A DNA stretch of 64,000 nt from Anodontia alba (lineage: Eukaryota > Mollusca > Bivalvia > Lucinida > Lucinidae). The stretch covers positions 68,526,812 to 68,590,811 of the forward strand of contig OZ024835.1 of the NCBI GenBank assembly GCA_964016985.1. Direction: 5' to 3'. How positions within the stretch are numbered: position 1 is the first letter of the stretch; each line of letters opens with the position of its first letter. A model generated the notes under the pieces. It saw nothing but the letters and a program-made list of their open reading frames with translations. It was not told the DNA's origin and ran no database searches. Positions 31,196-42,346 of the stretch are shown piece after piece. Both the position numbers and the translations under genes were made by a program.

Positions 31196-31848
31196 AAATA
31201 CTCTTTTAGGGATCTCCAGACTACAAAGGGTTATAGCTTTTTTATATCCCCAACATATGTGCATTGTGAGTTCTAATTATACTCCTTGCATTCGAAATAC
31301 ATAGGGGTATATAGTTTTTGTCTTTTCCATAACAATGTTTGTCTGTGTGTTTGTGTCTCTCTGTGTAAATTTTTTTTTCCTGTCAAAGATTTCTACTTGA
31401 CCAAGAATTTTGAAATTTGCTACAAACATGGGGAATGGCTTGTTGTATTTTGTAAGAGAAAATCAGTGTTGTTGATGGATTGTTGCGGCGAGGGGTATTT
31501 GTGACCCACTGGTCACTTTGTCTAGTTGGAAATGCCCCATTGCTGCACTTCTAATGAGTACCATCAGTGTATGTTTTCAAGGAAAAGTAAGAAAAATAAT
31601 TAGAATTTTGGCGGAAGAAAAACAACAAAAAACGTCTTATCTATGGCTATGAACCTTCCAGTTTTAGAGAATATACTTTTTGTGTACAGTTGGAGTCAAA
31701 TGAGCCATGTCGTGGGAAAAGGGCTGTTATCATATTTGTGAACAGCAAAGATTCAGATAATCCTGCACATCCATGCAGTCTTGCCAGAACCTATGCTGTT
31801 TGCGCTATGTAGCAGTAGGCAAAGGGGAAACTTAAGTCAAAGAAATAT

Positions 31849-32051
31849 ACATGTGACCATAGCAACAGATAAGGCACTTTTTTCATCCAAAAAATCCTGA
31901 TATCTTTCTTATTTCTCAACGGAAACATATGTTGTGGGTACTCATTAGAAGCGCCTCACCGAGGCGCTTCTAATGAGTACCCACAACATATGTTTTCGTC
32001 CAGAAATAAGAAAAATATTATGTGGACACCCCCTCTTATCTGTAGCTATGT
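31849..32051. mobile_element. Family B MITE (repeated at 35574-35776)
   Basis: CATAGCAACAGATAAGGCAC...CTTATCTGTAGCTATG with perfect arms around CATTAGAAGCGCCTCACCGA. Confidence 0.92.
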
Positions 32052-32612
32052 TAACAGTGACCTTGCTAAGGGGCTGTGCATAAGGAGTGAAAGATCGATT
32101 TGACGGAGTCCAAAAAGCCTTTTACTCGGGATGCAGCTCAAATACTCTATCTTTGTGTAGTTAAATATGGCCTATGATGCAAACCTTATATCTTTTATGG
32201 GCAGTGTTATTTTTATTGTGTGTCCAAAACCACACAAAGAGCTGTTATTATGTGAGCCAATGCATGGCAAAACCTATAATAAGACTTGTGCAACCTACTT
32301 TTTTCTAACACAAAAATAGGAAAAATCAATAATGTGTGTATGGAAGGACAAAAAAGTCTTTATGGTTGAAAAGAATTACAAGTATCCTGTTTTTGTTTTT
32401 ATTATTTTCCTGCATGTATGTTCTAACCTCTCAGTTTTACCATCATCTTGAAAACACTTTTCAAAGCAATTTACAATGAATAAGATGGCCTGCTCGTTAA
32501 TGGATATAGCAGAAAAGGTTGTTTTGCAGATTCCTTTCATTTGTATGGCATATTCGCTATGTCATACACTGGCTGACAGTGCCAGCTCAGAACAGTGATC
32601 TTTTACTAACCA

Positions 32613-32857
32613 GGGCCCAGTTGTTCAAAGCTAACGATGTCGTTAGTTAACGATTCGTTAAAATTTACATCGAGTGATACGCCAATATGCTGAAATTTTT
32701 TGCTGTAAAAATGTGAGTAGCTTTTGCAGTGCAAAAGCTACTCACATTTTTTTCAGCAAAAAATATCAGAATATTGTATATTGAATCTGCTAAAACAGTT
32801 AACAAAATGACCCTTAATGAGCTCGTTAAGCTAATGACTCTATGAACAACTGGGACC
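32613..32857. mobile_element. Family D MITE (repeated at 36338-36582)
   Basis: GGGCCCAGTTGTTCAAAGC left end, ACAACTGGGACC right end, AAAATGTGAGTAGCTTTTGC foldback. It ends about 115 bp before the second RING exon. Confidence 0.9.
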
Positions 32858-32971
32858 TGGCATCCTGCTATTGGAAATAGGCTGTTCCAAAGAGTTGTGA
32901 TAGAAAAGTCCACTTGATATAAATGGGTTAAAATAATTCTTCAAGCTTATTGCGAATTTTTTTTATTTCAG

Positions 32972-33031
32972 TTGTTTTGAGAACTACGCAGAAAATGATT
33001 CTGAATGTCCAGTGTGTATGGCAGAAAATCG
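32972..33031 (+). CDS. VPS11: VPS11 RING exon 23, first copy
   Basis: The exon encodes TCFENYAENDSECPVCMAEN in phase 2-2 between tttcag and gtaggt. It supplies the sixth zinc ligand (Cys after HQT) and the last C-x2-C pair (CPVC). Exons 22 and 23 together make 159 nt, 53 codons, so the pair can be repeated or skipped in frame. Confidence 0.96.
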
Positions 33032-34324
33032 GTAGGTTTGAAAAATTACTTGTACACGTGTTTACATGTTGTCAACAAATCTCTTCTTATGGTATTTGTC
33101 AGATAATTTGCACAAGATGGTTATGAAACAGCTTGCTTGAATTTATTGAGATACATAAAAACAATTTTGTGCCGTAAATTTCTCATGATGTTTGTTCGGA
33201 GATAAATTGCCCATGATATGTGTGAGAAGATAAATTGCCCATGATATTTGTGATATTAATGAAATTGCCATGATATTTGTGATATAATGTGATTGTGATG
33301 TACTGACTCGACAGGTACCTTGACCTGGTGACCTTGACCTATATTGTGCACTCCAGTGACTTTGACACATTTTATATTGATGTTTGTTATCTCCTCAAAT
33401 ATAAGACCTACAACCACTAAACCTTGCATAGTGCTTCACCTCATTGCCCTGGCTTGGCAGGTACCTTGACCCAGTGACCTTGACCTATATTTGACACATT
33501 TTACGTTGATGTTTGATAACTCCTCAACTATAAGGCCTACAACCACCATACCTTGCATTGTGCTTCTCCTTGATTTACTGAATTAGCAGGTACCTTGACC
33601 CGTGACCTTGACCTATATTTCATGCTCCAGTGACTTTTACACATTTTACATCAACGTTCCATTATCATTGGGCTGTATAATACGAAAAGTCAGTGCTGAA
33701 GGTATAGCCATTAGAGGGAATGGCACTGGCCAAGAATATATGTGCCCCATTAGGCACTTTGTCTACACTTTTTTCAACCCAGTTTTCCAAGTAAGCACTG
33801 CTAAGATTGAAATAAACTTATTTAATAACCACATTCTGATTGTGGCTCCTGTGACTTTTGCGCCAGCAGGTGCGATGACGCCTTCCGCGGAATTCTTGTT
33901 TATTGGACAGGTTTTTTCATGGAAAAATTCTGTCCTTTAAAATAGCGATGTCTGGGTGGGCATTGGGCATCTGGACTTGGGCGGGCATCAGGCGTGGTCC
34001 AAGGTTTACCTTTTTTCAAAATGATATGTTACCTTTATTCATCAGTGGAAAAACCTGTCTATAATGCCATTTGGCATCTTTCTTATTAAAGATTATGAAC
34101 CACAGATCAGTTTGTAAGCTGTCCATTGGTCATCACATGCGAGTGTGAATGAAATCAATGGCAAATGAGAGAAATAACAGGTCCTCAAATGAGGGTACCA
34201 TTTCCGTAGACCCAGTTCAGGAAAAAATGCAGCATGATAAAGGTTAACATACTGAATCATTGAATATTGTGCAATTTGAATGTAAACAAACTCGGCACCT
34301 AATACTGTTATTATTTGTTTTCAG

Positions 34325-34423
34325 AGCCAAAATATTCCAGAACACCAAATGTAGTATATGTACTCATCCATTGGATCTTCCGTCAGTACATTTCCTCTGT
34401 GAACCACATTCATTCCATCAAAC
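34325..34423 (+). CDS. VPS11: VPS11 RING exon 22, second tandem copy
   Basis: Same exon as 30600-30698, offset 3,725 bp, with identical coding sequence and splice sites. If both copies are spliced in, AENR of the first exon 23 joins AKIFQ here in frame. If the block is an assembly error, this copy does not exist in the animal. Confidence 0.75.
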
Positions 34424-36696
34424 GTAAGTTAACGCTTAGCATCCTGGGTAAATTTTTCAGCAGATTACATTTTAAAATATTTTCATAATTTTCCCAGCAA
34501 ATAGGTTTTGACATTTCATGCAAATTGTCTCATTTGTAAGAAATGTGAGAGCCTATTTTCTAGAAAAATATGAATAATAATATCATTATTTTTTCATCAG
34601 AGGAGACAATTTGCATGAAATGTCAAAGCCTTTTTTCTGGAAAAAATATGAAAAATATCATCAGTTTGTCATCTGCTGAAATCTAAATCTGCTTAATCTT
34701 TCACATATCTGTAGATAGACCAAACAGCTGTTTATCCCATTGTAGACTGAATGAACTCGCATACACTATATATTGGAAGAGTTCAATTTCATATTTTGGT
34801 ATGTCCGGCTATGAGATTTAGATATTCCTAGAGAAAAATGGTTGCACTATTTGCAAATAGTGGAGACCCTGATCAGATGCTGCATTCTGCAGCATCTGAT
34901 CTGGGTCTGCACTCTTTGCCAAATACTCTTTTAGGGATCTCCAGACTACAAAGGGTTATAGCTTTTTTATATCCCCAACATATGTGCATTGTGAGTTCTA
35001 ATTATACTCCTTGCATTCGAAATACATAGGGGTATATAGTTTTTGTCTTTTCCATAACAATGTTTGTCTGTGTGTTTGTGTCTCTCTGTGTAAATTTTTT
35101 TTTCCTGTCAAAGATTTCTACTTGACCAAGAATTTTGAAATTTGCTACAAACATGGGGAATGGCTTGTTGTATTTTGTAAGAGAAAATCAGTGTTGTTGA
35201 TGGATTGTTGCGGCGAGGGGTATTTGTGACCCACTGGTCACTTTGTCTAGTTGGAAATGCCCCATTGCTGCACTTCTAATGAGTACCATCAGTGTATGTT
35301 TTCAAGGAAAAGTAAGAAAAATAATTAGAATTTTGGCGGAAGAAAAACAACAAAAAACGTCTTATCTATGGCTATGAACCTTCCAGTTTTAGAGAATATA
35401 CTTTTTGTGTACAGTTGGAGTCAAATGAGCCATGTCGTGGGAAAAGGGCTGTTATCATATTTGTGAACAGCAAAGATTCAGATAATCCTGCACATCCATG
35501 CAGTCTTGCCAGAACCTATGCTGTTTGCGCTATGTAGCAGTAGGCAAAGGGGAAACTTAAGTCAAAGAAATATACATGTGACCATAGCAACAGATAAGGC
35601 ACTTTTTTCATCCAAAAAATCCTGATATCTTTCTTATTTCTCAACGGAAACATATGTTGTGGGTACTCATTAGAAGCGCCTCACCGAGGCGCTTCTAATG
35701 AGTACCCACAACATATGTTTTCGTCCAGAAATAAGAAAAATATTATGTGGACACCCCCTCTTATCTGTAGCTATGTTAACAGTGACCTTGCTAAGGGGCT
35801 GTGCATAAGGAGTGAAAGATCGATTTGACGGAGTCCAAAAAGCCTTTTACTCGGGATGCAGCTCAAATACTCTATCTTTGTGTAGTTAAATATGGCCTAT
35901 GATGCAAACCTTATATCTTTTATGGGCAGTGTTATTTTTATTGTGTGTCCAAAACCACACAAAGAGCTGTTATTATGTGAGCCAATGCATGGCAAAACCT
36001 ATAATAAGACTTGTGCAACCTACTTTTTTCTAACACAAAAATAGGAAAAATCAATAATGTGTGTATGGAAGGACAAAAAAGTCTTTATGGTTGAAAAGAA
36101 TTACAAGTATCCTGTTTTTGTTTTTATTATTTTCCTGCATGTATGTTCTAACCTCTCAGTTTTACCATCATCTTGAAAACACTTTTCAAAGCAATTTACA
36201 ATGAATAAGATGGCCTGCTCGTTAATGGATATAGCAGAAAAGGTTGTTTTGCAGATTCCTTTCATTTGTATGGCATATTCGCTATGTCATACACTGGCTG
36301 ACAGTGCCAGCTCAGAACAGTGATCTTTTACTAACCAGGGCCCAGTTGTTCAAAGCTAACGATGTCGTTAGTTAACGATTCGTTAAAATTTACATCGAGT
36401 GATACGCCAATATGCTGAAATTTTTTGCTGTAAAAATGTGAGTAGCTTTTGCAGTGCAAAAGCTACTCACATTTTTTTCAGCAAAAAATATCAGAATATT
36501 GTATATTGAATCTGCTAAAACAGTTAACAAAATGACCCTTAATGAGCTCGTTAAGCTAATGACTCTATGAACAACTGGGACCTGGCATCCTGCTATTGGA
36601 AATAGGCTGTTCCAAAGAGTTGTGATAGAAAAGTCCACTTGATATAAATGGGTTAAAATAATTCTTCAAGCTTATTGCGAATTTTTTTTATTTCAG

Positions 36697-36756
36697 TTGT
36701 TTTGAGAACTACGCAGAAAATGATTCTGAATGTCCAGTGTGTATGGCAGAAAATCG
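36697..36756 (+). CDS. VPS11: VPS11 RING exon 23, second tandem copy
   Basis: Exact repeat of 32972-33031 including acceptor and donor. Exactly one copy of the pair is needed for the canonical protein, and either copy can splice in frame to the exon at 38222. Confidence 0.75.
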
Positions 36757-36902
36757 GTAGGTTTGAAAAATTACTTGTACACGTGTTTACATGTTGTCAA
36801 CAAATCTCTTCTTATGGTATTTGTCAGATAATTTGCACAAGATGGTTATGAAACAGCTTGCTTGAATTTATTGAGATACATAAAAACAATTTTGTGCCGT
36901 AA

Positions 36903-37372
36903 ATTTCTCATGATGTTTGTTCGGAGATAAATTGCCCATGATATGTGTGAGAAGATAAATTGCCCATGATATTTGTGATATTAATGAAATTGCCATGATA
37001 TTTGTGATATAAATTGCCCATGATATTTTGATTAAATTGCCCATGATATTGCAGATATAAATTGATGCAAATTGCCCATGATATTGCAGATATAAATTGC
37101 CCATGATATTTGTGATATAAATTGCCCATGATATTTGTGATATAAATTGCCCATGATATTTGTGATATAAATTGCCTATAATATTTGTGATATAAATTGC
37201 CCATAATATTTGTGATTTAAATTGCCCATGATATGTGTGATATAAATTGCCCGTGATATTTGTGATTTAAATTGCACATGATATTTGTGATTTAAATTGT
37301 CCATGATATGTGTGATGTAAATTGCCCATGATATTATGATATAAATTGCCCATGATATCTTTGAGAAAAGAG
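36903..37372 (+). repeat. 25-bp AT-rich minisatellite
   Basis: Unit close to ATTGCCCATGATATTTGTGA TATAA, roughly 18 copies with small indels. Only about four copies remain at the end of duplication unit 1 (33180-33290). Confidence 0.95.
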
Positions 37373-37393
37373 CCATTATAGCATATACAAACT

Positions 37394-37662
37394 CATTACG
37401 AAAACACGCCTATTCAAATATATAGAAACTTTCATCTCCAAAAAATTGAAAATTTTCAGATCAAAAACTCTGATATTTTTCATACTTTTGCTCAAAACAT
37501 AGATTGTGGGTACTCGTTAGAACTGCCTCGGCGAGGCAGTTCTAACGAGTACCCACAATCTATGTTTTGAGCAAATATAAGAAAAATAATGTATACCCCT
37601 GTAAACCCCAGTTTTACTATATAAAAGTGGGGTTTAAGGGGGTCAAAAATATATAGGCACTA
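37394..37662. mobile_element. Family A MITE
   Basis: CATTACGAAAACACGCCTATTC left end. Perfect palindrome CTCAAAACATAGATTGTGGG..ACTGCCTCGGCGAGGCAGT.. and inverse (37490-37571). The last terminal bases are missing. Confidence 0.93.
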
Positions 37663-38221
37663 GAACCTAAGGTGTTTGCTTATGTAAGTGGTAGGCCAAG
37701 GGGGGAAATTTCATCCAAAACACTAGACCTGGTATCTCTAAAGGGCAGGGCATGGGCACTGAAAGGTTGATTCGATGGAAAGTCTGAAGAGCCCTTTTCC
37801 CACAGTGTGGTTCTTACCCCCTTTATAACACATTTGCTAGGGTCCAAAGCAAAAATCATTAGCTAAAAAAACTGTGTGGTATTCAAACAGCTTAAATGTT
37901 GAGAGTATTTAGAAAAATAAACATAATACTCACTTTTTTTTTGTTTTACAATCTATACATTTTTGTTTGTTGTATCCAAACAATTATATTAACATTATAT
38001 AGGTAAATTACCATTTACACAGAAAAATGATCACAAAACATTTTGTATGATTTTTTGATTTTTTTCTATGTAAGTGGTAATTTTTCCATACAATATATAC
38101 ATTTTTGTTTGGATTCATCTTGGAACCATGTTCTTCCAGAAATCAAGCTATAATGAAACATTTCATAGAAAAAAAAAAACAACAAAAAACCTGTGTATTT
38201 ACAAAATTTATCTATTTTCAG

Positions 38222-38288
38222 GAAAATAATGGATATAATAAGAGCACAAGAGCAAAGCAGAGATCTCCATGAGTCATTCCATAACCAG
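38222..38288 (+). CDS. VPS11: VPS11 exon 24 of window (post-RING helix)
   Basis: The first G completes Arg. The exon then encodes KIMDIIRAQEQSRDLHESFH and NQ, ending in phase 0 at gtacat. RKVMDMIRAQEQKRDLHDQF is the vertebrate counterpart. Confidence 0.95.
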
Positions 38289-38415
38289 GTACATTTGTAT
38301 AGATAACTATTTTAACTCTAAATAAGAAATAGTAAAATCTTTGCAAGCATTGTTAATTCTAATTGGATGGCGCATACTGCTAATTTCCTTTGTGATTTTT
38401 ATCAAAAACACTTTT

Positions 38416-38700
38416 TTATGTCTCCCCCCTTTAGGGTATGGAGACATACTGTTTTTCTCGCAGGCATCTGTCTGTCTGTCTGTCTGTCACAAAATTGTGC
38501 CCCCTCTATAACTTGAAAACTGTTCAAGCTATCTTCACGCAACTTCATATAAATATCAATCAACATAAGATGACGTGCTGAGCACAAGAACTGTAACTCT
38601 TTCATTTATACTATTTGAGTTATTTCCCAGGGAATCTCATTAGTTCGTATAAATGTTCGCTGAATGTACAATATGACACCAAACAAGGGGGAGACATCTG
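38416..38700. repeat. Repeat with TGTCTCCCCC inverted ends
   Basis: ATGTCTCCCCCCTTTAGGG at the left, AAGGGGGAGACAT at the right, CTGTCTGTCTGTCTGTC near the left end. Non-coding. Confidence 0.7.
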
Positions 38701-38928
38701 AGTTTTTGTAGAAAAACAAATTCTAGTTTAAATAATGTGTTTGTCCTAATTCTCTTTCAAAAGGGAGACAAAACAATTTTGGCAGTTACCTCCCCTCAAA
38801 AAGTATCCATTTATCATAATCCCATTCAATTTACACTATTGTATATCATCTGTAGCTGTTCGACATTGAAGGGAAATTGATACCCTTTCAGGAGTAGCAA
38901 CTCTTTCAAATATTTTTTGCCTCCTTAT

Positions 38929-39008
38929 GAAAAGGGTCTACTCTGAAAGGGAAGAATTTGCTCCCAGGGGGAGCAAATTCTTTCCTTTCAGAGTAGACCC
39001 TTTTCATA
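38929..39008. mobile_element. Family G foldback
   Basis: AAAAGGGTCTACTCTGAAAGG...AGAGTAGACCCTTTT around GAATTTGCTCCCAGGGGGAG. Confidence 0.8.
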
Positions 39009-39162
39009 AGGTTTTTGTGTTCAGAAAAGTAAACAGAAAGTCACAAAACTGGTCTCCTTGTAAAATTGGGGGATGGGAGGAGGGTGTGAAAATGTATTTT
39101 GGAGATGGGGAATCTACAAAGTGTATAAAGTCACCTTAATTCTGAATATTTATTTGTTTCAG

Positions 39163-39228
39163 TTGGAGAGATCTCAAGATGGCTTTTCTGTTGTTGCTGA
39201 TTATTTCGGTCGAGGAGTATTTAATAAG
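39163..39228 (+). CDS. VPS11: VPS11 exon 25 of window (C-terminal motif)
   Basis: Twenty-two codons in phase 0-0 (LERSQDGFSVVADYFGRGVF, then NK) lie between tttcag and gttagt. FSVIADYFGRGVFNK is the conserved VPS11 C-terminal signature. Confidence 0.96.
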
Positions 39229-39594
39229 GTTAGTAATAACCCCTAGCTTTGTACAATAAATTGTCATCTTGCTAAACGGTAATTAATGCTGATCATTTCT
39301 GAGTATCCAAGTAAAAAAGGTATCTAATGTCATGAATATTCATGATATATGTGAAGAAATAAGATGAATATTTGTATTTGTTTTTTTTTTTCTTATCTAG
39401 GGCTATGTTGTGGGTACTTGTATTCTAGAGCCTGTTTATAGAAAATAAAGGATTGACACCTCTCTGACCTGGACTGATCTATAAAATTTAATGCTTGCTT
39501 ATCTTGATCTCTGAAGATACTGACAAGCCTCTTCATCCACTTTCTGCAAAAATGTACACTTCAATTGATAATTCATTGTAACAGGATTTTCAGG

Positions 39595-39712
39595 GTGTGT
39601 GATATTTCAGTGACATGGCACTCTAAAACCTAGCATTGAGCTCCCAGCCACATCCAATCACTGTAGCAATATGACTGAAAGATTGTTGAAAGCGATGTTA
39701 AACACCAATAAA
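39595..39712 (+). mobile_element. 3' fragment of second SINE family
   Basis: Ends TTGAAAGCGATGTTAAACACC followed by AATAAAA, the conserved 3' end of this family. Confidence 0.55.
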
Positions 39713-39713
39713 A

Positions 39714-39995
39714 CATTATGAAAACACGCCTATTCAAATATATAGAATATTTTACCACCAAAAAAAAATGAAAATTTTCTGATAAAAAATTCTGATATTT
39801 TTCTTATTTCTGCTCAAAACATAGATTGTGGGTACTCGTTAGAACCGCCTTGATGAGGCGGTTCTAACGAGTACCCACAATCCATGTTTTTGAGCAGAAA
39901 TAAGAAAAATAATGTATACCCCTGTAAACCCCAGTTTTACTATATAAAGGTGGGGTTTAAGGGGGTCAAAATTATATAGGTATGTTTTCGTGATG
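39714..39995. mobile_element. Family A MITE
   Basis: CATTATGAAAACACGCCTATTC...TATAGGTATGTTTTCGTGATG, with the GAACCGCCTTGATGAGGCGG centre. Confidence 0.93.
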
Positions 39996-40055
39996 ACAAA
40001 CAAACAATTAACCTACAAGGTGATAAGGACTAAAAATACTTTTTTTGTTTTTCAG

Positions 40056-40097
40056 GTAACATTAATCACAGATTCTCCAGCAAGGTATGGCAAATGA
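40056..40097 (+). CDS. VPS11: VPS11 terminal exon
   Basis: VTLITDSPARYGK then TGA at 40095-40097. Vertebrate VPS11 continues about 25 residues beyond the matching LTLLTDPPTAR. This protein stops early, probably a lineage difference because the tail is poorly conserved. Confidence 0.93.
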   Translation, partial: VTLITDSPARYGK

Positions 40098-40311
40098 AGG
40101 TCACAGGAAGTGTTGTTGTTCAGTACTTAATGTCGTCTGCTTCTGAGAAGTTAATGTCTTTGTGCCAAAGTTACAGAATTCTTGAAACAGCACTGACTTC
40201 CAGAACATAAGAAGTATCTTCCATAGTTTTCCATGTTATTCTGTGATTACATCCTCTTGGGGAAAGGGGATGGTGTGTAATGGTTTAACATTAAAGTGCT
40301 AAATACAAATT
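40098..40311 (+). promoter_or_regulatory. VPS11: VPS11 3' UTR with ATTAAA polyadenylation signal
   Basis: An ATTAAA hexamer at 40290-40295 lies about 195 bp after the stop, followed by an A-rich tract at about 40310. The cleavage site is therefore placed near 40311. A repeat similar to 30208-30350 begins right after it. Confidence 0.6.
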
Positions 40312-40329
40312 TAAAAAAAAAAATCTGTC

Positions 40330-40540
40330 CTTTAAAATAGGGATGTCCGGGCAGGCAGGCGTTGGGCATCGTCTGAGGTTTAACTTTTGGTTAACCTTTT
40401 TTCAAAGTTATATGTTACTTTTTTTCGTCAGTAGATTGCTTTCATATTTGGTAGGGATGAAGAGGAGGACAAGTAGGTGTGTCACATGCAAGAGAGACAA
40501 CTCTTTTCGTTGACTTTTTGAAAAACCCATCCATAATGTT
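40330..40540 (+). repeat. Diverged copy of the repeat at 30208-30400
   Basis: CTGTCCTTTAAAATAG, GGGCATCGTCTGAGGTT and TATATGTTAC run parallel to the earlier copy. Non-coding. Confidence 0.55.
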
Positions 40541-40547
40541 GTTTGGC

Positions 40548-40724
40548 ATTTTTCTTGTTTTTTTGGGGGTTTTTTTTTTCTGAAAATAGGCTTTGAAATT
40601 TCATACAAATAGCCTCTGAAGGAAACACTTTGCATGAAATGTCGAAGCTTATTCTGTGAAAAATAAGAAAAACTATTTCAAAATATTATGTGCTGAAATT
40701 TTTACCCAGCATGCTAAGCATTAA
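40548..40724. mobile_element. Family E MITE
   Basis: TTTGAAATTTCATACAAAT and GCATGAAATGTCGAAGC arms; right end TTTACCCAGCATGCTAAGCATTAA. Confidence 0.8.
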
Positions 40725-40735
40725 GATAGTAATAC

Positions 40736-40933
40736 AGTAAAACCTGTGTAAGAGAGCCACCTTCGAGACTGATTTTAAATAGGGGTTGATGTGGAAAATG
40801 TTGTCTGTATTATAAAGGGTCATGTCATGTAATTTTGCTAGCAAAATTACATGACATGTACCTTTATAAGACAACCACCTTTCCACATCAACCACTAAGG
40901 TCAATTTCAAAGGTGGCTGGCTTACACAGGTTT
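40736..40933. mobile_element. Family J element, near complete
   Basis: CAGTAAAACCTGTGTAAGAG...CTTACACAGGTTTTAATG inverted ends with the GTCATGTAATTTTGCTAGC foldback. Confidence 0.85.
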
Positions 40934-41047
40934 TAATGAATTTCAAAATGGCTGAAAATGTGCACTGCAAAGGGATCTTTCATAGTCATACCAGATGTCT
41001 AATGCCTGCTACCTTACACAAAATGCTTGATTCCTCTAATGCCTTAA

Positions 41048-41348
41048 GCCGGCCTCGGTGGCTCAGTTGGATGCGCCGTTCGACTGGAGACCAGGAGGTC
41101 GTGGGTTCAACCCCCGCCGAGGTCGGCAACATTCTTTCGTGGAGATTGATCATGAAATATTTTCTACGGTCGTTCTCTTCCTTCCGCTGATTCAAGAAGG
41201 GCAGTTGTCAGTTTCTGGCGAAAGAATGTGCACAATACTGGTTAACTGCTTAGAGGACTAAGCCTGCCCAGTAAACGTGTGGTTAGGTAAACTGACCGCG
41301 CTCGACATGACCCCACTGGGTTGACTGGGCCGAAAAACCTCAACACAA
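41048..41348 (+). mobile_element. Full-length SINE flanked by 104-bp direct repeats
   Basis: GCCGGCCTCGGTGGCTCAGT to CCTCAACACAA. The flanks 40945-41048 and 41349-41452 are copies of each other with about four mismatches, starting ATGGCTGAAAATGTGCACT and ending AAATGCCTTAA-like. Confidence 0.93.
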
Positions 41349-41485
41349 ATGGCTGAAAATGTGCACTACAAAGGAATCTTTCATAGTCATACCAGATGTC
41401 TAATGCCTGCTATCTTACACAAAATGCTTGATTCCTCAAATGCCTTAAATCTGTTGTACCTTTGGGAAAATCATCTGCATGTACA

Positions 41486-41662
41486 GTCCAACCTGTCCTT
41501 AAGGCCACCTGTATTAAGCAATCACCTGCCTTTAAAGGCCACTATTTCAGATCCCATTAAAGGCAAGAAGTGGAAATCTACCTGTATTAAACAAGCACCT
41601 GTTTTAAGCAACCAGTGTTTGGCTTTCTCATAGGTGCTTGCTTAACACAGGTTTGACTGTAA
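41486..41662. mobile_element. Tigger-like element (family K)
   Basis: ACAGTCCAACCTGTCCTTAAG...TTAACACAGGTTTGACTGTA ends; related to 4256-4604. Confidence 0.75.
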
Positions 41663-41740
41663 TACAGACTTTTACAAATGGTACTGCCAAACAAGAGCCA
41701 CCTGCCTATAACAGAATATTCTGATATCCCAAAGTGCTAT

Positions 41741-42235
41741 TTCATAGCTCTTGATAAGGCGCTTTTTTTTTTCAACCAAAAGTATCTATATTTTTCTTAT
41801 TTCTCAACAAAAACATATGTTGTGGGCACTCATTAGAAGCTCCTCGCCGAGGCGCTTCTAATGAGTACCCACAACATATGTTTTCGTTGAGAAATAAGAA
41901 AATTATTTACCTGATACCCACTCTTATCTAGACCTATAGCTATTTTACCCTATATTTAACCTATCTACAATGGTCACCTCTTCCCAACAATGGTGGCTGT
42001 TTTTTTCAATCAAAAAGTATCAATATTTTTCTTATTTCTCAACAAAAACATATTTTGTGGGTACTCATTAGAAGCGCCTCGCCGAGGTGCTTCTAATGAG
42101 TACCCACAACATATGTTTTCGTTGAGAAATAAGAAAATTATTTACCTGATACGCACTCTTATCTAGACCTATGGCTATTCTACCCTATATTTAACCTCTC
42201 TACAATGGTCACCTCTTCCCAACAATGGTGGCTGT
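41741..42235. mobile_element. Family B MITE in tandem duplicate
   Basis: Two copies of a ~245-bp unit. The first has CATAGCTCTTGATAAGG end and ACATATGTTGTGGGCACTCA hairpin; the second begins at about 41987 with ACATATTTTGTGGGTACTCA. Shared downstream text ACAATGGTCACCTCTTCCC shows that flank was duplicated too. Confidence 0.88.
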
Positions 42236-42346
42236 TGTAGAGAGATCGTACTGTACATGCATTTTATTGTGCAATATTAATAATTGTTATTTATTCTGTC
42301 ATTTAGTGAATGTTGCAAGCTACATGTGGCTAGAAAGCTAGCAGAG

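Larger units (their letters stand above)
29572..33296 (+). repeat. Tandem duplication unit 1 (3,725 bp)
   Basis: Every stretch compared between this unit and 33297-37012 is identical at an offset of exactly 3,725 bp, including introns, MITEs and RING exons. The left breakpoint (29572) is inside a ~145-bp tandem repeat. The right end (33287) is inside an ATTGCCCATGATATTTGTGAT minisatellite. About nine filler bases (33288-33296) lie at the junction. Confidence 0.95.
33297..37012 (+). repeat. Tandem duplication unit 2
   Basis: Second copy of the unit. It begins GATGTACTGACTCGACAGG as at 29572 and stays aligned to GATATAA at 37012, after which the 25-bp minisatellite continues much further than in unit 1. 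Confidence 0.95.
1080..40311 (+). other. VPS11: VPS11 gene body (5' end outside window)
   Basis: VPS11 is a core subunit of HOPS and CORVET, which tether endosomes and lysosomes before SNARE-driven fusion. Translated exons match the animal VPS11 family throughout: propeller motifs such as EDEQGINPLVKVW and CLTVHENLNWMAIGF, solenoid motifs such as QYGDHLYSKGDHDGA and LDAQRIHNLTKYLQAL, a coiled coil, a RING-H2 (KCSIC...CPVC) and the tail SVVADYFGRGVFNK. The 25 exons listed below sum to 2,481 nt and stay in one frame from 1080 to the stop at 40097. Vertebrate VPS11 is about 940 residues, so roughly the first 100 residues lie upstream of the window. Introns range from about 380 bp to over 3 kb and are filled with MITEs and SINEs. 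Exons 22 and 23 occur twice. No promoter is visible. Confidence 0.97.
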
